Origin: DATCMA01 sp036563645
GTDB taxonomy: Bacteria > Actinomycetota > Actinomycetes > Mycobacteriales > Micromonosporaceae
DNA: 28,582 nt
Assembly (NCBI GenBank): GCA_036563645.1
Contig: DATCMA010000039.1
Coordinates: forward strand, 1-28,582
Direction of reading: 5' to 3'
Below are positions 16,451 through 23,426 of the stretch, one piece after another (position 1 is the first letter of the stretch; every line of letters begins with the position of its first letter). The notes under the pieces were generated by a model. The model did no database searches. It was not told where the DNA came from and saw nothing but the letters and a program-made list of their open reading frames with translations. The position numbers and the translations under genes are program-made.

Positions 16451-17785
16451 TCAGGCACCTTTAGCGGCGGTAAACCCGGCTTCCAAGTCGGCCAGGATGT
16501 CGTCGATGTGCTCAATACCCACGGACAGCCGCACCAGTCCGGGGGTCACCCCGGTCGCCAGCTGCTCCTCCGGCGTGAGCTGCGAGTGGGTGGTGGAGGC
16601 GGGGTGGATCACCAGCGACCGCACGTCACCGATGTTGGCCAGGTGCGAGTGCAGCTTGAGCGCGTTGACGAACGCCTTCCCCGCCTCGATGCCGCCCTTG
16701 AGCTCGAAGGCGACGATCGCGCCCGCGCCGCGCGGCAGGTAGTGCCTGGCGCGCTCGTACCACGGGCTCGACGTCAGGCCCGGGTAGTGCACCTCGGCCA
16801 CGTCGTCCCGCTGCGCCAGCCACTCGGCGACCGCCTTGGCGTTAGCGGCGTGGCGCTCCATGCGCAGCGACAGCGTCTCGATGCCCTGCAGGACGAGGAA
16901 CGCCGAGAACGGGGAGATCGCCGGGCCGACGTCGCGCAGGAGCTGGACTCGCAGCTTCGCCGCGTACGCCCCCGGGCCGAGCGCGGGCCAGTACTGCAAG
17001 CCGTGGTAGCTGGGGTCCGGTTCGACGAAGTCCGGGAACCGGTCGGCGTGCGCGGAGAAGTCGAAGGTGCCACCGTCGACGACGACGCCAGCGATCACCG
17101 TGCCGTGGCCGCTGAGGAACTTGGTGGCCGAGTGGATGACGATGTCCGCCCCGTGCTCGATCGGACGCAGGAGGAAGGGCGTGGTCACGGTGTTGTCGAC
17201 GATCAGGGGAACGCCGACCTCGTGCGCCACGTCCGCGACCGCGCGCACATCCAGCACGTTGTTTCGCGGGTTGCCGATGGACTCGGCGAAGAAGGCCTTG
17301 GTGTTGGGACGGACCGCCGCCCGCCAGGCGTCCAGGTCGTCGGGGTCCTCGACGAAGCTCACCTCGACGCCGAACTTGGGCAGCGTGTGGCGGAAGAGGT
17401 TGTAGGTGCCGCCGTACAGGCTCGCGCTGGAGACGATGTGGTCCCCGGACTTCGCCAAGGTAAGGATGGCGAACGTCTCGGCGGCCTGCCCGGAGGACAG
17501 CGCCACCGCCGCGACACCTTTCTCGAGGGCGGCGACCCGTTGCTCCAGGACCTCCTGGGTGGGGTTGTTGATGCGGGTGTAGATGTAGCCGGTCTCACTC
17601 AGGTTGAAGAGGTTCGCCGCGTGCTCGGTGTCCCGGAAGGCGTAGGCGGTGGTCTGGTAGATGGGGGTTGCCCGCGCACCGGTAACCGGGTCTGGGCGAG
17701 CGCCCGCGTGGACCTGGAGCGTCTCGAAAGACCAGGTGGCGGCGGGGTCCTGGGCGGCCGCGCCGGAATCCGACACGTTACTCAT
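16451..17785 (-). CDS. metY: O-acetylhomoserine sulfhydrylase (aminocarboxypropyltransferase)
   Basis: This 444-residue PLP enzyme of the Cys/Met metabolism family makes homocysteine directly from O-acetylhomoserine and sulfide. The PLP Lys is about K222 in HSATKFLSGHGT. The N-terminal QTTAYAF, YIYTRINNPTQ and SSGQAAETFAI segments form the usual cofactor pocket. Length and sequence suit MetY better than cystathionine gamma-synthase, which is about 380 residues. The ATG has GAAGGAGAAGG 6-15 nt upstream. It is followed by metX and preceded by a conserved Cys-containing leader ORF (17954-18049), which points to control by cysteine supply. Confidence 0.94.
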   Translation of the reverse strand: MSNVSDSGAAAQDPAATWSFETLQVHAGARPDPVTGARATPIYQTTAYAFRDTEHAANLFNLSETGYIYTRINNPTQEVLEQRVAALEKGVAAVALSSGQAAETFAILTLAKSGDHIVSSASLYGGTYNLFRHTLPKFGVEVSFVEDPDDLDAWRAAVRPNTKAFFAESIGNPRNNVLDVRAVADVAHEVGVPLIVDNTVTTPFLLRPIEHGADIVIHSATKFLSGHGTVIAGVVVDGGTFDFSAHADRFPDFVEPDPSYHGLQYWPALGPGAYAAKLRVQLLRDVGPAISPFSAFLVLQGIETLSLRMERHAANAKAVAEWLAQRDDVAEVHYPGLTSSPWYERARHYLPRGAGAIVAFELKGGIEAGKAFVNALKLHSHLANIGDVRSLVIHPASTTHSQLTPEEQLATGVTPGLVRLSVGIEHIDDILADLEAGFTAAKGA

Positions 17786-17838
17786 GAATTTCCTTCTCCT
17801 TCAGCCGCTGGATGACGGTGACCGCAGGGATGGGGAAA

Positions 17839-17879
17839 CGTCACGCACTAAGCGTTGACCGAATACGGGCTGCGTGACG
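17839..17879 (-). promoter_or_regulatory. metY: Hairpin between leader ORF and metY
   Basis: CGTCACGCA (17839-17847) and TGCGTGACG (17871-17879) form a perfect 9-bp stem with a 23-nt loop. It lies between the leader ORF and the metY ribosome site, followed on the transcript by TTTCCCC. It could be an attenuator or terminator stem. Confidence 0.5.
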
Positions 17880-17904
17880 CGCGAATACGCGATTGACCGG
17901 AACT

Positions 17905-17918
17905 GTCGGCTAGCCGAC
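17905..17918 (-). promoter_or_regulatory. 14-bp palindrome in the metY leader region
   Basis: GTCGGCTAGCCGAC is perfectly self-complementary. It lies 36 nt downstream of the leader ORF stop and may form a small alternative hairpin or a protein site. Confidence 0.4.
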
Positions 17919-17953
17919 GTGAGTCGAGACTGCTGCCACGCGCGGCACGCGCG

Positions 17954-18049
17954 TCAGGCGCGACACAACGCGCTGGAGACACGCATCAGGTCGACGTGGC
18001 GCCGCGAGTAGAGCCGGACCCGCGACCACGGTACCCGTGCGTGCGACAT
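17954..18049 (-). CDS. Actinobacterial Cys-containing leader peptide upstream of metYX
   Basis: This is a 31-codon ORF on the metY strand. It ends in SRRHVDLMRVSSALCRA, the pattern seen in the 'putative leader peptide' family found before sulfur-metabolism genes in actinobacteria. The ATG at 18049 has GGAG 7-10 nt upstream, and the stop at 17954 is 168 nt before metY. A single Cys codon (TGT) sits three codons before the stop. By analogy with cysteine-responsive leader ORFs, translation of this ORF probably tunes metY expression, helped by the hairpins at 17905-17918 and 17839-17879. The family match is from recognition of the motif, not a search. Confidence 0.8.
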   Translation of the reverse strand: MSHARVPWSRVRLYSRRHVDLMRVSSALCRA

Positions 18050-18092
18050 CTCGAAACTCCAACCAAGATTCGTTCGTGCTTGGTCTATTTAA

Positions 18093-18109
18093 GCGCTAGA
18101 CGTTAGCGC
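18093..18109. promoter_or_regulatory. Inverted repeat near the metY promoter
   Basis: GCGCTA and TAGCGC form perfect 6-bp arms around GACGT, 44-60 nt upstream of the leader ORF start. It lies just upstream of an A/T-rich TTAAAT that could be the -10 box. It is a candidate repressor or activator site. Confidence 0.4.
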
Positions 18110-18438
18110 AGCCGACCGATGAACACACCGCCAATCTCGGATTGTGGAATTCCACCGCGCCAGCCAATTAATCGATAACTATCGCTTGAATTCCTCACCC
18201 ATTGGCTCGGCGCTGCTCACTCGGTCGCGCGCCCGCCCGCGCCCGCCGGCGAGCGACGGTCCGCGCCACGCGGCCACGGCGGTCACTGTGACATTCGCAC
18301 CGACGCATCCCTCCGCTCGACGTCCACGTCGGCCGGCCGAGCGCCGACCCGTCCGCCAGGCCGGCCGCACCGCCGCAGGCGCACGCGGCGCGGCCGGCCA
18401 CAGTCAACCGTCCCTGACGGCACCAGCGACCCTGATCA
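18110..18438. other. Gene-free stretch upstream of metY
   Basis: About 330 bp lie between the metY promoter region and the end of the dehydrogenase gene. Apart from the hairpin at 18359-18399 and an A/T-rich patch at 18165-18195, I see nothing. Open frames here look like shadows. Confidence 0.5.
18359..18399 (-). terminator. Hairpin after the dehydrogenase gene
   Basis: GGCCGGCCGC (18359-18368) pairs perfectly with GCGGCCGGCC (18390-18399) across 21 nt. It is about 40 nt past the stop at 18439. No U tract is seen. Confidence 0.5.
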
Positions 18439-19290
18439 CTACTTCTTGTCGTACTGGTAGAAACCGCGACCGGTCTTCCGACCCAACCACCCCGCGTCGA
18501 CCATCCGGGACAGCAGCGGCGGCACGGCGAAGGTGGGGTCCTTGTACTCCTCGTACAGCGTGTCGGCGATGGCCTTGACCGTGTCCAAGCCGATGAGGTC
18601 CACCAACGCGAGCGGACCCTGCGGATGAGCACAGCCGCGCACGAAGCCCTCGTCGATGTCCTCCGCCGTGGCGACCCCCGCCTCCACCATCCGAATCGCC
18701 GACAGCAGGAACGGAATCAGCAGCGCGTTGACCACGAAACCCGCGCGGTCCGGCGCGTTGATGGGGTGCTTGCCCAGGGTGTCACGGGCGAAGGCCCGCA
18801 CCCGCTCGGTCACCTGCTCGTCAGTCAGCAGGGTCGGCACCAGCTCGACCAACGACTGCACCGGCACCGGGTTGAAGAAGTGCAGCCCCAGCACGTGGCT
18901 CGGGCGCGACGTCGCCCGAGCGAGCTTGATCACCGGGATCGACGAGGTGTTGGTCGCGAGGACCGCGTCCCTGCTCTCGACGATCTTGTCGAGCTCCGTG
19001 AACAGCGCGACCTTCGCGGCCTCGTTCTCGACGATCGCCTCAATCACGATCTCCCGATCCGCTAGCGCCGCGAGGTCCGTGACGATCCGCACGCGGTCCA
19101 ACACCGCCGCCGCGCTCGGGATCTTGCCCTTGGACTCCGCACGCCGCAGCGACGCCGCCAGCCGCTCCCGGCCCGCGTCCGCCGCCGCCTGGTTGGACTC
19201 GACCACGATGACGTCACACTCGGCGCGGGCGCACACCTCGGCGATCCCCGCGCCCATGATCCCGCAGCCGACCACACCGACTTTGTTCAT
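18439..19290 (-). CDS. 3-hydroxyacyl-CoA (3-hydroxybutyryl-CoA) dehydrogenase
   Basis: This 283-residue NAD(P)-dependent enzyme oxidises or reduces the 3-hydroxy group of acyl-CoA. It has the Rossmann motif VGVVGCGIMGAGIAEV at the N-terminus, then EAIVENEAAK, the TNTSSIPV segment, and LGLHFFNPVP with the catalytic His. The C-terminal domain includes DRAGFVVNALLIPFL and GxxHPQGPLALVDLIGLD. Length and sequence fit the short FadB2/Hbd/PaaH group. The ATG at 19290 has GGGAG 7 nt upstream. It follows pcaHGB on the same strand after 175 nt but need not be in that operon. Hydroxybutyryl-CoA and hydroxyadipyl-CoA cannot be told apart here. Confidence 0.92.
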   Translation of the reverse strand: MNKVGVVGCGIMGAGIAEVCARAECDVIVVESNQAAADAGRERLAASLRRAESKGKIPSAAAVLDRVRIVTDLAALADREIVIEAIVENEAAKVALFTELDKIVESRDAVLATNTSSIPVIKLARATSRPSHVLGLHFFNPVPVQSLVELVPTLLTDEQVTERVRAFARDTLGKHPINAPDRAGFVVNALLIPFLLSAIRMVEAGVATAEDIDEGFVRGCAHPQGPLALVDLIGLDTVKAIADTLYEEYKDPTFAVPPLLSRMVDAGWLGRKTGRGFYQYDKK

Positions 19291-19465
19291 GGTGACTCCC
19301 AGCAGTGACGACTCGTCCGACCCACCGTCGCGCACGATACCGGGAATGATCACCATAGGCTGCGGGTGCCCGAGGGAGACGTGAGGGACGTGACCCGGCC
19401 CACGCCCGCGCCCGCTCCACCACGAGGCTCCCCCACGCGGCCCGGCGCGCCTGCCCGCGGGCGCG

Positions 19466-20866
19466 TCACGCGCAGGCGGACGGCTCTCGCTGCTCGCCTC
19501 GCGAACTCCGCAACGCCCGGTCGACCAACGCCGCGGCCGCGCCGAGGTACCCGGTGGGGTCCGCCAGCTGCGTGAGCTGCTCCGGGGTCATCACCCCCGC
19601 CAGAGCCGGCTCGTCCGCCAACGCCGCCGCCAACGACACCCCCTCCCGGGCGACCCGGTCACACGCGCGGGAGACGATCCGGGCCGCCGTCGCGCGCCCC
19701 ACCAGCGGCGTCAACGCGGCGCTGACCCGCTCCGAGACGATCAACCCGTGGGTGACCTCGAGGTGGACGCGCATCCGCTCCGGGCGCACGTCGAGATCCG
19801 CGACGAGATCGGCGACGGCCCGGGCCGCCCCGCCGGCGAGGCGCAACGCCTCCCGCAGGGCCTGCCACTCGGCGTGCCACGCCCCCGCCGGGCGCTCGTC
19901 CTCGGCGGCCAGCGCCCCGATGAGCACCGCCGCGAGCGCCGGCAGCTGACGGGATGCCGCCGCGACGAGGGTGGCGAGCACCGGGTTGCTCTTGTGCGGC
20001 ATCGCCGACGACCGACCACCCCCCTCGACGATCTCCCCGATCTCCGTGCGCGACAGCACGAGCACGTCAGCGGCGACCTTGCCCAGGGCACCCGCGGTGA
20101 ACGCGAGCGCAGCGCCGAGATCCGCGATCGGGGTCCGCAGGCTGTGCCACGGCACGACCGGCTCGGCGAGCCCGACTTCCGCCGCGAAGCGGGCGAGCAG
20201 CGCCAGCCCGACCGGCCGCCCGGCGTGCTCGTCGAACGCCGCGAGGGTGCCGCCGGCGCCGCCGAGCTGCGCCGGCAGAGACCGGTGGACCCGCTCCAGT
20301 CGATCGGCGGCCTCCCGCACGAGGCGATACCACCCGGCGATCTTCAACCCCGCGGTGGTGGGGACGGCGTGCTGGGTGAGCGTCCGGCCGGGCATCGGGA
20401 CGTCCCGGTGCGCCGCGGCGAGCGGCGCGAGCGCGGCGGCGGCGCGGTCGAGGTCGGCCAGCACGAGCCCCAACGCCCGGTGCGCCACCAGCATCATCGC
20501 CGTGTCGAGGATGTCCTGACTGGTGGCGCCCAGGTGGACGTACGGGGCGGCGTCGGGGTCACGGGCGGCGACCGCCGCGGTGAGGTCGGCGACGAGGGGG
20601 ATGACAGGGTTGCCGTGCTCGCGTGCGCGCGCGGCGAGGCTCGGCAGGTCGAACGCGCGGGCGTCGGCGGCGGCGCGCACCGCGGCGGCCGCCGCCGACG
20701 GAACCATGCCCAGTGCCGCCTGCGCTCGGGTGAGGGCCGCCTCCGCGTCCAGCATGGCCTGGAGGAAGGCGGCGTCCCCGGTGGCGGCCTCCACGGGGGA
20801 CGCGGCCCGCACCGGGGCGAGCAGGCCGACGTCCGCGCCGGGGTGCGAAAGGTCAGTGGAACGCAA
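19466..20866 (-). CDS. pcaB: 3-carboxy-cis,cis-muconate cycloisomerase
   Basis: This class-II fumarase/aspartase superfamily enzyme catalyses the second step of protocatechuate catabolism, closing 3-carboxymuconate to 4-carboxymuconolactone. The superfamily signature GRSSAMPHKSNPV is clear. The N-terminal LLAPVRAASPVEAATGD...MLDAEAALTRAQA and HLGATSQDILDTA are typical of PcaB. The C-terminal domain is complete. The start is uncertain: TTG at 20866 (overlapping pcaG by 14 nt) or GTG at 20812 are the nearest options, and the frame is open far upstream inside pcaG without PcaB-like sequence. It is coupled to pcaG in the pcaHGB order common in actinobacteria. Confidence 0.92.
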   Translation of the reverse strand: MRSTDLSHPGADVGLLAPVRAASPVEAATGDAAFLQAMLDAEAALTRAQAALGMVPSAAAAAVRAAADARAFDLPSLAARAREHGNPVIPLVADLTAAVAARDPDAAPYVHLGATSQDILDTAMMLVAHRALGLVLADLDRAAAALAPLAAAHRDVPMPGRTLTQHAVPTTAGLKIAGWYRLVREAADRLERVHRSLPAQLGGAGGTLAAFDEHAGRPVGLALLARFAAEVGLAEPVVPWHSLRTPIADLGAALAFTAGALGKVAADVLVLSRTEIGEIVEGGGRSSAMPHKSNPVLATLVAAASRQLPALAAVLIGALAAEDERPAGAWHAEWQALREALRLAGGAARAVADLVADLDVRPERMRVHLEVTHGLIVSERVSAALTPLVGRATAARIVSRACDRVAREGVSLAAALADEPALAGVMTPEQLTQLADPTGYLGAAAALVDRALRSSRGEQREPSACA

Positions 20867-21440
20867 AGAAGACCGTCTCTTCGCGCTCGTCACCCTGCAG
20901 GCGAATGTCGAACCGATACACCCGATCCCGCTCGGCGGTCGCGATGAGGGTGGCGCGCCGCGCCGGCGGCAGGGAGGAGAGCACCGGGTCGGCGGCGTTG
21001 GCCTCCGCGTTGTCCGGCAGGTAGATCCGGGTGAACAGGTGGTGGAGCAGGCCACGGGCGAAGACGCACACCGCCACGTACGGCGCGCTGGCCCCGACCG
21101 CGCCCGGTGGCAGCGTGCGCAGCACGTAGCGGCCGTCCGGGTCGGTGGGCACGCGACCGAAGCCGGTGAAGTCCACCCCGTTGCGGCCGATCACCGCGCC
21201 CGTGACCGGGTCACGCCGCATCGAGCCCGGCGCGCCGGTGCGCCGGCCATCCGGGGCGGCCTGCCAGAACTCCAGGAGCGCGTCGGGGATCGGCTGCCCG
21301 GCGCCGTCGAGGACGTAACCGTGGATGGTGATGGTGTCCGGGTGCCCCGCGGGGGCGACGTCACCACCGCCGGGGAACGGCAGGGCGTAGCCGTAGAACG
21401 GGCCGACGGTCTGTGACGGGGTTGGCTCCTCCACGCTCAC
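20853..21440 (-). CDS. pcaG: Protocatechuate 3,4-dioxygenase, alpha subunit
   Basis: This 195-residue subunit belongs to the Fe(III) intradiol dioxygenase that opens protocatechuate to 3-carboxy-cis,cis-muconate. It begins with the family's TPSQTVGPFYGYALP. It has the DALLEFWQA core and lacks the Tyr/His iron ligands found in the beta subunit, as expected. The GTG start overlaps the pcaH stop by 4 nt (GTGA), indicating translational coupling. It ends FAFH, overlapping the pcaB start. Confidence 0.95.
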   Translation of the reverse strand: MSVEEPTPSQTVGPFYGYALPFPGGGDVAPAGHPDTITIHGYVLDGAGQPIPDALLEFWQAAPDGRRTGAPGSMRRDPVTGAVIGRNGVDFTGFGRVPTDPDGRYVLRTLPPGAVGASAPYVAVCVFARGLLHHLFTRIYLPDNAEANAADPVLSSLPPARRATLIATAERDRVYRFDIRLQGDEREETVFFAFH

Positions 21441-22210
21441 CGCCCTTGCTCCATGTACGTCGCCGACGGTCCATCGAGGACGATGTCCCAGCGGTAGCCC
21501 AACGACACCTCCGGCCGCGACAGGTCGTGGTCGTAGGTGGCGATGAGCCGCTGCCGGGCTTTCTCGTCACGCACCGAGTTAAAGATCGGGTCGTACGGCA
21601 GCAGGGGATCGCCGGGGAAGTACATCTGCGTGACCAACCGCTGCGTGAAGGCGGTGCCGAAGAGGGAGAAGTGGATGTGGGAGGGCCGCCAGGCGTTGAG
21701 GTGGTTGCGCCACGGATACGGCCCCGGCTTGATCGTGGTGAAGTGGTACCGCCCTTCGTCGTCGGTGATGCAGCGGCCGTAGCCGGTGAAGTTGGGGTCG
21801 AGCGGCGCCGGGTGCTGGTCGAGCTGGTGGGCGTAGCGGCCCGCCGCGTTGGCCTGCCAGATCTCGATGAGTTGCCCCCGCACGGGTCGGCCGTCGCGGT
21901 CGACGACCCGCCCGGTGATGGTGATGCGTTCGCCGATGGGCTCGCCGATGTGGTGGCGGGTGAGGTCGGAGTCGATCTCGGTGACGTCGGTGACGCCGAA
22001 GACGGGGCCGGTGAGCTCAACCGCCTCAGGGTCGCGGATGGGGATCAACGGCTGCTTGGGATGACGCAGCACGCTGCTGCGGTAGGGCGGGTAGTCGCGA
22101 TCCGGGTGCGGGCCGGTGGTCGGGGCGCGCCCCAACTCGGCCACCTCGCGGTCGATGTCGTCTTGGCGCAGCTCAGGGTAGGCCGACCTCGGGGTGAGGG
22201 GTGTGGTCAT
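21437..22210 (-). CDS. pcaH: Protocatechuate 3,4-dioxygenase, beta subunit
   Basis: This 257-residue iron-binding subunit carries the non-haem Fe(III) ligands. They are visible as Tyr in AAGRYAHQLD, Tyr in KPGPYPWRN, and the two His in RPSHIHFSLFG. The N-terminal extension (YPPYRSSVLRHPKQPL) is typical of PcaH. The ATG at 22210 has GAGGAG about 8 nt upstream. It is the first gene of pcaHGB; the later steps (pcaL, pcaIJ, pcaF) are not in the window. A promoter and candidate operator lie at 22318-22351. Confidence 0.96.
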   Translation of the reverse strand: MTTPLTPRSAYPELRQDDIDREVAELGRAPTTGPHPDRDYPPYRSSVLRHPKQPLIPIRDPEAVELTGPVFGVTDVTEIDSDLTRHHIGEPIGERITITGRVVDRDGRPVRGQLIEIWQANAAGRYAHQLDQHPAPLDPNFTGYGRCITDDEGRYHFTTIKPGPYPWRNHLNAWRPSHIHFSLFGTAFTQRLVTQMYFPGDPLLPYDPIFNSVRDEKARQRLIATYDHDLSRPEVSLGYRWDIVLDGPSATYMEQGR

Positions 22211-22615
22211 GCGGTGGTCTCCTCAGTGGCGTTCGTGTCACGGGCGGATTCGTGAGTGACGGGCTTACGCGACGAGGAAACGCCACGGGCGGGTACGGGG
22301 ATCCATCGACGGGATTGAGTCTGCTGTTTGCTGAGATTTCTGTCAACAGCACCCTTCGCCGCCCCTCCCCTCGCCCATGCTGATTCCTCTGTGGACTTAG
22401 CGCAGAGACCATCAGACGCGGATGACTAAGCCGAATTGGCAGCGGATCGTCCTTAGTAGACGTCGGTGTTGGCTGCACGACAGCGGGAGTAGCACATCCC
22501 TCGACGAGCTTCGAGCGAATTCCCAGGTGAGCGCAACCACCGCCTGTCGCTTGTGGATGGAGGACGGCCCATCTGATGAGCACCCCCATCGACCGAGAGA
22601 CCTCTACCACACGTA
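22211..22615. other. Divergent intergenic region, pca and organosulfur operons
   Basis: No gene is supported here. It holds the pcaH promoter and inverted repeat (22318-22351). It also has repeated TTAG/CTAA words (22394-22457, including an ACTAAG...CTTAGT pair at 22425 and 22452), which may be weak regulator sites. The rest is unrecognised. Confidence 0.5.
22318..22351 (-). promoter_or_regulatory. pcaH: pcaH promoter with overlapping operator
   Basis: On the minus strand TTGACA (22341-22346) and CAGACT (22318-22323) are spaced 17 nt. A 7+7 bp inverted repeat, TGCTGTT (22322-22328) and AACAGCA (22345-22351), touches both boxes. A protein bound there would block RNA polymerase, so this is a candidate site for a pca repressor. 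Confidence 0.45.
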
Positions 22616-22638
22616 ATTCCTACTTGACAGCTAGGAAT
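22616..22638. promoter_or_regulatory. Operator palindrome around the -35 box of the sulfur operon
   Basis: ATTCCTA (22616-22622) and TAGGAAT (22632-22638) are perfect 7-bp arms with a 9-nt centre that contains the TTGACA -35 box. The TAATTCC...GGAAT form recalls Rrf2/CymR-type sulfur regulator sites, but this is only resemblance. The regulator gene is not in the window. Confidence 0.6.
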
Positions 22639-22651
22639 GATGGGTTAGGTT
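22624..22651 (+). promoter_or_regulatory. Promoter of the organosulfur operon
   Basis: TTGACA (22624-22629) and TAGGTT (22646-22651) are spaced 16 nt, a good actinobacterial housekeeping promoter. The expected start point coincides with the A of the leader ORF ATG at 22659, so the transcript is probably leaderless. Confidence 0.7.
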
Positions 22652-22658
22652 TGGTGGC

Positions 22659-22757
22659 ATGACGAGCCAGGCAGCATCCCTCGAGCGCACCGCGATCGCC
22701 GTGTCGCGCGGATGTTGCCGCGTCTGGACCTCGGTCTGCGGCTGTTGCTGCCGCTAA
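22659..22757 (+). CDS. Polycysteine leader peptide (cysteine attenuator ORF)
   Basis: This is a 32-codon ORF starting 8 nt after the -10 box and stopping at TAA 22755-22757, 152 nt before the first operon gene. Its second half is Cys-rich: SRGCCR, then VCGCCCR, with Cys at 19, 20, 27, 29, 30 and 31 and the last four within five codons of one another just before the stop. Polycysteine-encoding leaderless short ORFs are known in mycobacteria as cysteine-responsive attenuators of sulfur operons, where ribosomes stall when Cys-tRNA is scarce. Position, promoter spacing and downstream genes all fit. It is too short for ordinary gene calling. GGTGG just before the ATG could act as a weak ribosome site if the mRNA starts earlier. 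Confidence 0.85.
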   Translation: MTSQAASLERTAIAVSRGCCRVWTSVCGCCCR

Positions 22758-22790
22758 TTCCCTTTCCGGATTCCACCGACTGCTGTGTCA

Positions 22791-22810
22791 CCGCCCGTGA
22801 TGCCGGGCGG
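22791..22810 (+). promoter_or_regulatory. Hairpin downstream of the polycysteine leader
   Basis: CCGCCCG (22791-22797) and CGGGCGG (22804-22810) form a perfect 7-bp stem with a 6-nt loop, without a U tract. A second stem, GCCGTG/CACGGC, lies at 22857-22875 just before the ribosome site. They are candidates for the attenuator structure. Confidence 0.45.
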
Positions 22811-22908
22811 GGATCAACGCACTCGTCGTCGTTCCGTCCCTCACTCCCCCTGGCTTGCCGTGCCCTGCGCACGGCCGGCTAGCCGTCGTCTACGCCGAGG
22901 AGGAATTC

Positions 22909-23424
22909 ATGGCGGTCATTACCGAACCGTCCGCTCCGGTCGACCCCAATGAGCTGCGCGCCCTCCTGCGCCGCCACGCCGCCTCCGTCTGGGTGATCAC
23001 CGCACCGGGCAACCCCCCGGCCGGCCTCACCGTCACCTCGGTGACGTCGGTGTCGCTGCGGCCACCGCTGGTGTCCTTCTGCGTCAACCGCTCCTCATCG
23101 AGCTGGCCGGCCTTCAGCGTGGCCGACTACACCGCGGTGCACCTGCTCCGCCACGACCAGAGCGAGGTCGCCAAGACCTTCGCGACCAGCGGCATCGACC
23201 GGTTCGCGGCGCACACGGACTGGCAACACGGCCCGCACGGGGTGCCGATCCTCAACAACACGGCCGCCTGGCTGCTGTGCCGGATCACCGAGCGGGTGCC
23301 CGCTGGCGACCACTCCATCGTGATCGCCCAACCGATCGCCACCCACTCCGCCGATAACGCGCCCCTTCTCTACTACAACGGCCGATTTACCGTCCTTCCC
23401 CCCGCCGCCACCGAGGAGTCGTAA
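22909..23424 (+). CDS. Flavin reductase (FMN reductase domain)
   Basis: This 171-residue protein of the flavin-reductase-like split-barrel family supplies reduced FMN to a partner monooxygenase. The core GLTVTSVTSVSLRPPLVSFCVN and the C-terminal HSIVIAQPIA...PLLYYNGRFTVL are typical. The ATG at 22909 has GAGGAGG (22897-22903) 5 nt upstream. It is the first structural gene of the sulfur operon, 2 nt before the substrate-binding protein gene. Its likely partner is the FMNH2-dependent monooxygenase at 26041-27378. Upstream translation of the Cys leader probably controls access to its ribosome site. Confidence 0.92.
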   Translation: MAVITEPSAPVDPNELRALLRRHAASVWVITAPGNPPAGLTVTSVTSVSLRPPLVSFCVNRSSSSWPAFSVADYTAVHLLRHDQSEVAKTFATSGIDRFAAHTDWQHGPHGVPILNNTAAWLLCRITERVPAGDHSIVIAQPIATHSADNAPLLYYNGRFTVLPPAATEES

Positions 23425-23426
23425 AC

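Noticed and set aside
16391..17815. 474-codon plus-strand ORF opposite metY
   Set aside because: Antisense of a well-supported PLP enzyme; long only because of high GC.
17786..18120. SAM riboswitch (SAM-I/SAM-IV) upstream of metY
   Set aside because: I looked for the conserved core and did not find it; the leader ORF and hairpins account for the long 5' region.
19748..20947. 399-codon plus-strand ORF opposite pcaB
   Set aside because: Antisense shadow with Arg/Gly-rich composition.
20867..21055. Upstream extension of the pcaB frame
   Set aside because: The extension lies wholly inside pcaG in another frame and has no PcaB-like sequence.
22173..22610. 145-codon minus-strand ORF upstream of pcaH
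   Set aside because: No ribosome site or coding-like composition; it covers the divergent promoters and overlaps the start of pcaH.
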